Of a stretch of DNA of 64,000 bases, positions 51,807 through 63,192 are shown one piece after another. The stretch is from Paramecium sonneborni. Taxonomy: Eukaryota; Ciliophora; Oligohymenophorea; Peniculida; Parameciidae. Location of the stretch: assembly GCA_905182985.1 (NCBI GenBank), contig CAJJDN010000144.1, forward strand, positions 11,389 through 75,388, given 5' to 3'. The notes below the pieces were generated by a model, which was not told where the DNA came from, did not search any database, and was given only the letters and a program-made list of their open reading frames with translations. Position 1 is the first letter of the stretch. Each line of letters opens with the position of its first letter. The translations under genes and the position numbers were made by a program.

Positions 51807-54800
51807 TCATATTTATTTCCAAGGCTTATCAAATATTTCTAATTCATCTTCTTGTATTGTATCAAATAATAACACATCCTACTTATATACTATTACTTTC
51901 TTATTATTCTCCAATTAAACAACATAATATTTAGTTTCATTCTATTTATTGTTTATCTTTCCAACTATCGTACATTTCTCCAATTATTTTGCTCCATCTC
52001 TACAATTTATGTATACTAAATGTTAATTAAAATCAATTATTGAATTCTGATTAATCTCAAATTTACAATCCAAACTTAACAATCTTTAATTATTTTCTAA
52101 TAATTCTTTTATTGAACTGGATTAGGTTTATAATTCACTAGCCAATTGAAATTGTTTACTCATTTTAAACTCTATCTTTCTTACATTTCCATAAGAATTG
52201 TACTTCATTCTTAAAATCAACATTTCTAATATTAATAAATATATCATTACATAATTTAAATTGATTACTTATTTGACCTACATTGTCTAATAAATAAAAA
52301 CGGTTATTCTCATCAATCAATAATAAATCATATGAATTATACTTCTAATAATGATTATATAAAATTGTATTGAAATAATCAGTTAAATCTGCAGTCTATT
52401 CATAATTATCATCTGATAGTTGTACTTTAATAAATCTTACATCTCCATATTACATCTATTATCTTCTATATTGTTGATGATTAATTAATTCATTAGGAAT
52501 AAACAATTTCAAAATTTCTTCTTTCTTCTATTTACTATGAGTCAACTTAAACAATAAATCTACTAAATATATTGAATTGTTTCCTTCACGTTAGAATTAT
52601 AAATATAAATCTTAGAAATTTATTTAGGCTGGATCCAATTAGAAATATTATGTTACTAATTATTTGAATTCAACATAATTGAGGTTATTACCTTATTTAA
52701 AATCATCAGGATGTGAAAATGCACTATGTTTAACATTAAATAAACTGCATTAATCCAAAAAGAATGAGATTCCTGAATCTTTAGATATTGGATTTTCAGA
52801 ATTACACCCTTCTCCTGATAATAATATGGAATATTCAATTTCAGATATTTAATAATTTCTTTCTAAATTATAATCATCTTATAAAATAAGAACATTCTTA
52901 TAAATAGTATTTACTTATAAGTATCTTAAATCAATTCTTGCTCTAAAAGTATCATTTACTGAAAGATCCAAGATATTAGATGAATAAGGTAATTCAAAAT
53001 ACAACTCCTCAGATTCATTCTTCTATTAACCCTAAATTATAACATAATTGCTTTCAATATATTGAGTTTAATGTAAGTATAATGAGTGAATCAATATATA
53101 GACAGTTTTTATTTATTATTTAAAAACAAATTTAGAGCCAATCTTAGTTAAAAAGATTTGTGATTCTTAAATATCATAAACCGATCCTTCATGTTCTTCT
53201 GGAATATCTATGATTAAACTTTGATTTTAAGTATTTAAGAGTTTCAATTAATCAGAATAGATGGTATCTAGAGGATTAACATTTTAAATCATTTATTTAA
53301 TAAGATCATCATATTTTTCAAGAGTTTCAAATTCATTTAATAAATAACAATTATAGCTGGCAATAATTAATTTTTCTGGATTACAAAGCAATCTACCATA
53401 AATATTTAAACCAATAATAAATTCTTCTTAGGTGGTAAATGATTAATAATTAACTTAATCTAAGATTCCTCCTACAACACTTGCAATGACTCTATCAAAA
53501 CTACCTTCAATAAATCCAATTCCAATAATATAATCAAAAACTCTTAACCAAACATCAAAATAAAAGTAACCACTAAATAAATTACTAAGATGATCTTTAA
53601 ACCACATCATAGTAATTTTAGAATTATTAATTTTTGGAACTAATAATTGATATCTCAAACATCTAATAATTTTATAAATAAATTCATCACAATTCTCTTA
53701 TCCTTCAAACAATTAAAATAATCTAACAATCAATAATAATTTATCTTAAGTATTATCAATAGCACCACATCCATTTACTATTCTATATATTTTATCTTTC
53801 CATCCTTACAATCTTTCCTTAAAAATATTTGTCCAAACATTATTGTATTTAAATCTGATACTACTAATATATTATTCTACTTTTTCATAATTATTTTTTT
53901 ATGTCTCATCATCCATATACTTATTAATTTCATCAGATACAATATCTAAAATATTAAGATTTTCATGCCATTACAATCCATGATCATCTGCAAAATTCTT
54001 GATTTTCTCATTAAATTACAATAGAATTGGTATTAATTCTACTCTTGAAAATTTAGTAAATCCTTTTTAACAAGCAACAATTAATTTAACTTTAATAAAA
54101 CCTTCAGTATTCTAGATCCTATTATGATATAGATAATAATATAATTATTTAAATCTCCCATCTTTATTATCATATCCTTCTTCTGATAAATATTCCTAAA
54201 TCTCTATCAAATCATCTTCTGATTATTTATTATTTGCCCAAATCTAACCTCTTGATTATAAAGCATCTTCTAAAGATTTAATCTTAAACTCTTCCCATTA
54301 TTACTATATACTTTTTCTAGGATCTTTCAATTATCTTATATAATATTTCAATTCATAAGCTGTTATTGGTAATTCTACAATATCCAAATAAAAAGGATTA
54401 ATAGTTGAATTTGTTATTTTAAATCTAACATCCTCATGTAAATCTATTTAAATCATTGGTTGATTAAATTATTAATCTTATTATAAATTCTATTATAAAT
54501 CAGCTGATAAATCCAATCTTGCAAAATGTCTTCTATTACTATTTAAATTCTTTTCAAATTCCAATATTGATATTCTACCTTATATAACTTTCTTTGCTGT
54601 TGCTATAAATGCCAAAACTTCTGTTGCTTCTTCTTATGCCTTCGTTAATATTCTCTCATTAAAATCCTAATAATCATCAAATATTATAAATTCTAAAATA
54701 TCTTATGTTTTAAAATGAGACAATGTAATCTCAACATCTGCCTTCCAACCTCTACTATCTAATTCCATAAATGATAATTCTTATCCTTTTACAAATTCTA

Positions 54801-55874
54801 TCTTTCCTTCTTCTTATGATTCCAAAGCTTTAAATTAAATATATAATATCGGATTTAATAATCTTATATTATCACCTATGATCAATTTAAAATTTGAAAA
54901 ATGTAATTCTCTATTTTATAATTTTATTAATTCCTATAATTATATTTTTTCTAAATCCTCCTTCATCTACTTCTCTTATAATAATTATTATTATCTTTAT
55001 TCCTCTAAAAATAATTATTGTTATTCCTATCTCTCTCTCTCTATATTTTCTTACATTATCTTCTCTGCTATCTTTTACCATTTAATCAATATTATTTTCA
55101 TATTATCTCTCTCTAAATTTTACATGAATCCTTAACTTTTTCTTAAAATTTATAATTTATTTTCTTTTATTGTTGCCAATTCAATTTACTATTTTTCTAA
55201 TGCTTTTTATTATAGATATCTAAACAATTCTTTATACTTTTGAATATCATAATTTTGTAATTCATTACTATTTTATATACATTTTATTCTCTCCTTTTCT
55301 AATGCCTCTCTTATCTAAACAGCTTTTTTCTCTATTCTTTTATTTGATACTTATACTAAATATAAAAATCTTTGATTTTCATAATATTTAAACATTTTAT
55401 CCATTGACTTTTTACATTTTTCCTTAAGATTTTAATTTCTAAATTTCAAGTATTCAATCAATCTATAAGCTTGATTTTATGTTTCAAAATAAATAGCTGT
55501 TGGTTTCTAAAATTCTCTTAATAATCTTCTTTGTTCTCCTCCTAATGAACGGTCATAAAGAATTCGAATAGTTTTATTTTGTTATTCTATCCAAGGAAAT
55601 AATATTTTTTCCTCATTTGGTAATTATTAAAATTATTCCTTTATTATTTAAATGCATATACATTTGTTATTACAGAAAAACAAGTTGGATATGGAATTTA
55701 CTTTTGATTATGTTAAATCATATGATTTTCTCTCAAAGTAACTTATCGCGGATACTTTTTTCCTCCTAACTTTGCTTATTTCTCTATCTCAGCCAACTAA
55801 CCAAACTTATACTATTTCGTAATATTATTATGTGTTTGATTAAAGCTATCTGAAAAGCTTTGATACCAAGACAT
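51807..55874 (-). CDS. Large protein with central coiled coil, unknown
   Basis: Introns 55639-55661 (23 nt) and 52170-52203 (34 nt) give 1336 residues, a whole number of codons. N-terminal 100 residues look globular (YPTCFSVITNEQFQQ; RILYDRSLGGEQRRLLREF). Residues about 130-330 are a long coiled coil (LFLEEQRQQQLLQEKQMKED). The rest is helical and beta-mixed, with WKADVEITLSHF, MMWFKDHLSNLFSGYFYFDV and IYGRLLCNPEKL. If the 34-nt intron is wrong, the last 118 residues could be a separate small gene starting MSKQFQLAS. No family recognised despite clear domain-like segments. Confidence 0.7.
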
Positions 55875-56117
55875 TAATTCTTTAATTTATTATTTCAAAT
55901 TCATTCACTTAAAAAACTCTTAAACAATATTATAGTTTTTTTTGTTTTTAAAAATATTTTAGAATTTCTCATACATTCTCTCAAACACTCTTCTAATTTA
56001 AACAAGATATTACATGAAATTTTCAAATTATATATGTAATAATATTAAATAAATGAACTAAAATTTTACTAAACAAATTTTAAGTTTTCACTTCACATCC
56101 ACTTCATAATTTATTTT

Positions 56118-58246
56118 ATGAAAACGAAACAAATCCTGATAATATAGAAACAAAATTAAAAATTCACGTAGCTACTTTATAAATAAGTTAATGAAAATAT
56201 AGATGAAGATAATTAAATCATTCCATATAATAAATTAGGAAAATTCAAAATAGAAGGATGGTTAAACTGTTAAAATTTGAGTTAAACAATTTAGTTAAAT
56301 TGTTGTGAATTAAACATCAAAGAAAATTAGTAGGATCAAATCTATCTATACAGTTAAAATATAGAAGTACATAAATTAACAATTACTTTTAGATAGGTAG
56401 GTTTCAATATAAAGGAGAAAAGATATTATACTATCTTCTTTGTTAAAAATATCTTCGAATTCATGTAGAAGTGAATTAAACTATTCAAAAATGTATATCA
56501 AATAAAGAATTCATTGTAGTTCAGATTCAGATTGAAATTAACTTATATGTTAATCCTTTCCTTTTCAACCAAGATAATACTTTCTCTCAATAAAATTAAA
56601 TTAAATTTATTCTTGCTTTATTGAAACTTTAAGACCTCCTTAAAAGATCCTTCTTATTCTACTTATATCCAATTGAAAAAAAAATACAATTGTCTGGTCC
56701 ATGTTACTCTTCAAATATAATTTTGAAATGGATGATTGAAAGAGAAAAAGACATTAGTTCAATATCTAATTAGAAATTTAGAGGTGGAGTCTTTGTTGAA
56801 ATTAAATAGGGTTATATTTTTGATAGATTTTATGATTTAATCAGTCATAAGGCAAGATTATAAATACGAAAAAGCTAAACATTAATCATCACATTTGATT
56901 AATCTATTGTAGAAGAAAAAAAATAAGAAATACAAAAAAAATATCCACATCTTAGTGTTTTGTGTATAAATTAAGAAGTAAATTTAAATTGTCTTCTAAT
57001 TTTTGATATTATAATAATTTCAATTCATGAGGTCGAGAAATAGTATGAAAACTTTAAGTAATAGTATTTGAATACAATATACTCATTTGGATGGAAAAGG
57101 ATTATTGTTGATCTAAGTATATTGGAATCTCAATTAATTTATAATTTATATTTTATCAATCTTTTAAAAACTAAATACAAATGGATATTTTTAAAAAATT
57201 TTGATGAATAAATAAAAAGAGGAACACTCAACTTTATTTTGGAATTCTTTACATTAGAGAAGAAAGCCTTTGTAAAATATTTTTCTATAGAAAATCAACC
57301 TTAATAATAGAAAAGATGTTTAACAAGTATAGCTTCTCAATTATAGATTTCATTTTCTTAAATATCCATAAAGAATTAAATTATTTTGATAGATTTTAAC
57401 TATGATGAATAATATTAATATAATGAATTAAGGTATAAGAATTTAGAAAACCATAATTTAGACGATTATGGTCTAAAATTTAATTTATTAAGATAATTCT
57501 GTTCTGTAGTTCGATAGAATTATGATATAAAATAGTGTAGTATTTGTTTCCTTCCATTAGAAAATAATTATAAGAGTTTAGTGTGCTCACATTTCTTTTG
57601 TTTTTAATGTTTGTAGTATGCATGTCTTTTATGTGATAAGAAAATAACTCAGGCTTAAATTCAAAAAATCAGATTACAAAATTCTATCTGTGACTCTCCA
57701 ACTGTGAAAAATAAATAGATTAAATTAATTCAATTAATATAAAATTTATAGGAAAAAATTTTAATTCTAACTTAATATCCAAATAAACTAGAATAACTTT
57801 TTTTTGACTCTAATTTGAGTTTATATAACGTTAAAGTAAAATTTATAATCTAAACCATTTTTAGAATTTATCATACAGCCAAAGAATTGATGATATAACT
57901 TAATAAGTTGATTCATTTGATGAGAGTGATAAAAAAACAATTTTAATATTGAATCCCTAATAAATTTTGGAATAATCAATAATTATTAAATCAGCTCACT
58001 TTATAATATTTTATGATCAAATTTGGTATTTATAAATTAATATTTCTTAATAGGAATATCCATTAAGAGGATATCATAATGAAGAGAGTCTACAATATTA
58101 AAGCCATATTTAGATTTATTGTTAAGGGAGGTATTGAGGAAAACATAATCTATCTCTAGCATTTATAAAGTAAAAAGAGAGGTAGAGAAGGTATTTTGGA
58201 AAATTATAGTTTAATAAAAAAAATGCTGAAATATTAATAACAATGA
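56118..58246 (+). CDS. SNF2/Rad5-like protein with RING, ATPase motifs missing
   Basis: Introns 56367-56392, 57836-57864 and 58026-58053 (26, 29, 28 nt) give 681 residues. The layout follows Rad5/HLTF/SHPRH proteins: LKWMIEREK near residue 195, a first lobe, a C3HC4 RING near 464-505 (CSICFLPLEN ... CSHFFCFQC ... CLLC), then a second lobe ending WNIHQEDIIMKRVYNIK and FRFIVKGGIEENI, which align with the W-W-N-P..E-x-Q-A..R-x-x-R-I-G-Q and Y-R-F-I-x-x-G-T-I-E-E segments of helicase lobe 2. Where GxGKT is expected the sequence reads GGVFVEIKQGY; where DEAH is expected it reads IIVDLSILES; the motif VI arginines are mostly changed. So it is probably a catalytically dead relative that keeps the RING. 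Confidence 0.7.
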
Positions 58247-58501
58247 ATATTTATTGAATTTAGTTATTTTACTATTTAAAATATTTATAATTTATTAAGC
58301 TATTAAGTGTAAAAATGAAAGAGAATTATTATTGAACCTCTTTAAAAAAGTATCTTAATTCTAAGTTTTCGATCCAAATTTTTAATAATTTATCTACTTG
58401 ATAGATAATAGATCGGAAGAATTTATAATTTTTTTGAGAACAATTATAAAATGAATTAGTGATTTTAATAATTACTCATATAAATTTTTTAATAGCAATA
58501 G
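58247..58501. other. A/T-rich spacer
   Basis: Nothing supportable; short frames only, starting with an ATG at 58315 that closes after six codons. Confidence 0.4.
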
Positions 58502-59086
58502 TTGACAAAGCTTAAAGGAAGGGAACAAGAATTGAAGATTATATTTGAATAGATTAGAGTGAATATTAAGAAATATAAATTATTAATTTGTAAGAATTTA
58601 GTATAATAAAGATAAAAATAAAAATATAATGATGATTTCACCTTTTGGATGGGTAAATTTTATAATTTTGATCTAATAAGTATGCAAATAATAATAAAAA
58701 ATCCATTTGGATCCATAGTTTTATCAGATTGTAATAAATCAGGATATTGTACTCTAAGTTCTGATTTATTAAGTTACTAAAGTCAATCTTTTAATAATAT
58801 AAGTGAAGTAAGAGCAAGTGGAGAATCTCCAGATGTGGTATATGATGCTTAATAATGTTCTGAATTAAGTTCATTTGATTTACATTCTGACAATGTTTGC
58901 GGTCCTGGATGATAATTAGATCATGCTTTTGATAGATTACAAATATCGAAAAGTGGATCAGCAACACATTCAACAATAGGAATGATAGTAACATAGATAC
59001 AAGCAAAAAAAGTAGTTATTACAAGAAATAATTTATCAACTTAGTTATTTAGTCTAAATATATAGCTACCAACAATTCAGAATTGA
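58502..59086 (+). pseudogene. Coding-like frame with one TGA; gene relic or odd intron
   Basis: A 195-codon frame with good composition (FTFWMGKFYNFDLISMQ; PFGSIVLSDCNKSGYCTLSS; SEVRASGESPDVVYDAQQ) is interrupted once by TGA at 58910-58912. An 18-nt GT..AG segment (58902-58919) covers exactly that stop and keeps frame, so a minimal intron is possible. The first ATG in frame is at 58649. After 59086 further coding-like blocks follow in other frames. No family recognised. I lean to a decaying duplicate. Confidence 0.4.
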
Positions 59087-59686
59087 ATGCAATTTTAGGA
59101 CTTTATTTAGTATACAAACATTTGTAACTGGTTATGGAATGTCACATCAATTTTCAATGGAGAAAGCAATATATTTAGGACTTCAAAATCTTAGAGTACA
59201 ACAAAGATCAATTAACTACTATGAGAAACATAAGACATTTAAATGATATAATATTACTTTAAAGATTGAGAACTTTTTGTAAATTTTTTTCGATAAAAAA
59301 GTAGTAATGAATAGATGAAATTTATAATATTCGATCCAAAGTAATTATGAAGAATAAAGTGATGCAATAATGTTTAATATAATTGCGATAGATAGAAGTG
59401 CTTATACTCTTTAAAGATATATTATCTTATTTAATTATAGATATTGGTGCACTTTAATGTCCTGTAAATTAACCTCAATTTTATGTATAATGTATAGAAA
59501 TACTCTAGTAGAATCAACATCTGTGGATGTACACACATATTGTAGTTTAAGTGGTACTAAAAGAAGATGTGATATTTCTAGTACCTGTTATTGATACTTA
59601 AATTCCTACAGGAAAGATATTCTATATAGCGTGTTTATGATTTTGAGATTTATTTAAAATTTAATTAAATATTTTTGAGAATCTAA
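59087..59686. other. Coding-like fragments in shifting frames
   Basis: Short blocks such as GYGMSHQFSMEKAIYLGLQN (about 59131-59190) and LQRYIILFNYRYW (about 59415) read like protein but lie in different frames with TGA between them. This supports the view that 58502-59640 is the remnant of one gene. The last 50 bp hold the promoter of the synthetase gene. Confidence 0.35.
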
Positions 59687-60311
59687 ATGGATTAAGTTTA
59701 AACACGTCTCTAAAAAATAGGGCTTGATGAAACAACAATCAAAAACACTCTAAAAGGAAAAAATGCATTAAAATCAATTCTTTAAACTCTAGATTTAGTT
59801 GGAGTAAAAGAATGTGATAAGAAAGTATTAATAATTAATTTTACATAGGTTGGTAATTTATTATATGAGATGTCTTAAAATCTAACAGAGGCTCTTGACA
59901 ATAGAAGATCTCTTTTAGCTTAATATATTGTAGATGGAAAGATTTCTAACAAATTGCAATTGGAAGGTGGTCTTGAATATTTAAGAACACATACTCATTT
60001 AGATTAAGTTCCTATCTAAGATTTTGAGAAAGCTGCTGGTGTAGGAATTGTTGTGACTCCAGAATAAATCAAAAATGTTGTATCAGAATTTCTTTCTAGT
60101 AAATAAGACTTGAAGACTATTCGATATACTTATAATTTCTCTGAGTATACAAAATAGTTAAGAATCTTATTACCTTTTGCTGATGGAAAGTTATTGACTC
60201 AAGAACTTAATCAATAAATAGAAGCAACACTTGGTCCAAAAACAGAAGAAGATTTAAAGGCTGCTAAAACATAAGTAAAAAAACCATAATAATAATAATA
60301 ACAATAATAAC

Positions 60312-60352
<41 letters not shown>

Positions 60353-62161
60353 GTAGAAGAAGAAGATGAATGTAAATTTGATATTTCCAAATTGGTTGCT
60401 AGAGATCTTGCTACAACAGTGAATAGTGAATAATTACTTAATTGGAGAAAATAAAATTTTCCTTATGAAGTTTTAACTCGTTTTCCACCTGAACCAAATG
60501 GTTATTTACATATAGGTCATGCCAAATCAATAAATTTCAATTTTAGATTAGCCTAACACTATAAAGGAGTAACTTATTTAAGATTTGATGATACAAATCC
60601 AGAAAAAGAATGTTAAGAATTTATTGACAATATCAAAGAAAATTTAAGATTCCTTGGTTACACTCCATTTAAGACTACACATGCATCAGATAACTTTGGC
60701 AAACTATATGATTATGCAGTCCAATTGATCCAAAAAGGAAAAGCCTATTGTTGTTTCTTAAGCAAAGATGAAGTATTCATTAAATTTTCACCTATAGTCT
60801 TCTAAATTAAGAAATGATCTTAAACCATCACCATATAGAGACACAAGTCCAGCTGAAAATTTGGAAATCTTTAGAAAAATGAAAATGGGTTACTATAAAG
60901 AGAACTAAGTTTGTTTGAGAGCCAAAATAGATCCAGCAAATCCAAATCCAACACTTAGAGATCCAGCAATATTTAGAATTAGATTTACTCCACATCCTCA
61001 TTAAGGTGATAAATGGTGTATTTATCCTCTTTATGATTTCACTCATTGTATCTGTGATTCTCTTGAAGGTATTACTCATTCATGTTGTACTCTTGAATTT
61101 GAAGTTAGAAGAGATCTTTATTATTGGTTCTTAAAAGAATTAGATCTTTATAGACCTTTTGTTTGGGAATTCTCAAGATTGAATGTTTCAAATACTGTAT
61201 TGAGTAAGAGAAAACTTCATCATTTGGTGTTCAATAATATTGTAGATGGTTGGGATGATCCTAGAATTCTTACTCTTAATGGTCTTAGAAGAAGAGGATA
61301 CACAGCTGATTCTATTAATAAATTCTGTGATCTTATTAGTGTTACAAGAAAAGGAAATGAAAACTTTATTGGTATGCATGTCCTTGAAAGTTGCATCAGA
61401 AAAGATCTAGATGTCAAAGCTCCAAGAACTATGGCTATCTTAGAACCAATTCTTGCTATTATTGATAATGTTGCTGAAGATTTTTCTGAAGAATTAGAAG
61501 TTTCTATCATTCCAAGAAATCCATAAAAAGGTAATAGAAAGATTCTTTTGACTAAATAAGTATATTTAGATAAAAATGATGTCAGGTATTTATCACTTAA
61601 TATTCTTAAGAACTGAAGATCATCCTGATTTCTGGGGTGTTGCACCTGGAAAAATTATTGGACTTAAATAATGTGGACCATTTAAAGTTCTCAGTGTTAC
61701 TAACAATGAAGTTCACCTAGAACGACTAGGAAAGGATGTTAAACCTAAAGGATTTTTACATTGGTTATCTGTTAAAGAGGCCACTCCCTGTGTTGCTAGA
61801 TTATATGATTATTTATTCGATGCTTATGATCCAAATCAACTTGATGATTATATCAAAGGAATCAATCCTAACTCAAAAATTGTTTGCCCTAATGCCTTAA
61901 TGCACAAGTATTATATATTATTTAATTAATAGGGATCTACTCAACTCTAAACCAGAGGATAAAGTCTAATTTGAAAGGTTAGGATATTTCAATTTAGATT
62001 TTGATTCCAAAGACGGAAAATTCATTTGGAATAGAACTGTCACACTTTAAGAAAAAGATAAGATCAAAGCTATTGCTTAAGTTGATGGCATATAAGTCTA
62101 AAAAAAAGATGTTCCTAAATAAAAAAAAGACATTTCCAAAAAGGAAACCAAAAAGGAATGA
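59687..62161 (+). CDS. Glutaminyl-tRNA synthetase (cytosolic)
   Basis: Introns 60773-60797, 61586-61610 and 61908-61932 (25 nt each) give 799 residues. The eukaryotic N-terminal tRNA-binding domain (residues about 1-200) is followed by a tract of 22 Gln, then the class I catalytic core: [14 protein letters not shown] with HIGH near residue 275, FDDTNPEKE, and the KMSKS equivalent VLSKRKL near 497. The anticodon-binding barrels follow ([38 protein letters not shown]) and a Lys-rich tail. It charges tRNA-Gln and in this code must also charge the tRNAs that read UAA and UAG. The Gln tract is odd but lies in the linker between domains. Confidence 0.95.
60287..60352 (+). repeat. TAA/CAA triplet repeat encoding 22 glutamines
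   Basis: Twenty-two in-frame glutamine codons, 20 TAA and 2 CAA, sit between the N-terminal and catalytic domains of glutaminyl-tRNA synthetase. Under the standard code this would be 20 consecutive-type stops; here it is polyglutamine. Confidence 0.9.
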
Positions 62162-62259
62162 TATATTATTACACATACAAATAAAAATTTGTTTAATTAA
62201 TTTATTATTTAACTTCACCATAAATCAAGCTGAAAAAGGATTATTTATATTTTAAATTA

Positions 62260-62517
62260 ATGATGAATGAATCATTTTATAGAATTTGTTTTTCAACACT
62301 AAAGACCCTTTGTGAATTAAGACTTATTACTGATTAAGAAAAAATCCATCTTAAGTAGATTGTTGTTCACCATTAATTTTATATCCCACAAAATTTAGAT
62401 CCTCATTAACTTTCTTCATTTTTTTTGTTTTAAATTAAAATGTATAGAAGAGAATTAGAAATCAAAACTTGTGAACTTTTAATCATTGATGAAGAAACTG
62501 ATGAAGAATTAGCTTGA
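62260..62517 (+). CDS. Small protein, unknown
   Basis: Uninterrupted 85-residue frame starting MMNESFYRICFSTLKTL and ending at TGA 62515-62517. The first half looks like a compact helical hairpin (LCELRLITDQEKIHLKQIVV) and the end is acidic (IDEETDEELA). It lies 98 bp after the synthetase stop. Composition is protein-like, but no family was recognised and the frame is short. Confidence 0.5.
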
Positions 62518-63192
62518 TTCTTACTGTGAAATTTGTTTATGTATTTTACTCACATCATTATAAAAACTATTCAATTTAGATTTATGTTATTCCAAGAAAA
62601 ATTTAGTATTTATTTCATATTTCTTCATATCATTCCGTATTTCATTTGTTCAATTATATAATGCAATATTAATATGCATTTTCTCAATTCTGAGCATTAA
62701 ATTTACTTATTTTTTTTAAATATTATTTTATAAAACCATATTACTTAATTATTAAATTGTGACCATAATCATAAAGAATATTATATCAATTTCTTATCTT
62801 CAGGGTTTTAGACTTCAAAAACAAAATTTTTTTTTTTTCCGAAAAATCTCAATACGATCTTATTTGTCGATCGCCTTATATAATAAATGATCTTTGGCTT
62901 TTAAAAATATTCAATAAAGATTCTTTACAGAATCTAAAATAAGATAGAAAAAAAAAATTCTTAAAGAATCCTATTTTTCTCTGATTATAGATTTTAAGTA
63001 GGAAAAACTACAAAAAGAAAATATATTTATAATCTTTAGAACTAAAGTTATTTCAGTGAATAAGAAAAGAATATCATTTCAGTGAAAAGAGACTTTGATT
63101 ATTTTTAGAAATATTAAGTTTATGCCTTGAAGTTTGTCTTTTTAAAAAATTGAAGAAATTAATATTGAATCCAAAATCAAAAAGCACGGTTA
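62518..63192. other. A/T-rich intergenic stretch
   Basis: No supported gene on either strand. A stop (TGA) in the frame of the next gene lies about 30 bp before its first ATG. Confidence 0.5.

Noticed and set aside
55027..55136. Two extra introns in the large minus-strand gene
   Set aside because: I first inferred them after miscounting the CT repeat at 55031-55041; with the correct count the frame is continuous and total length fits two introns only.
61220..61645. 141-codon open frame on the minus strand
   Set aside because: It lies antisense to the catalytic and anticodon-binding region of glutaminyl-tRNA synthetase, which is firmly supported by motifs; the antisense peptide shows no family features.
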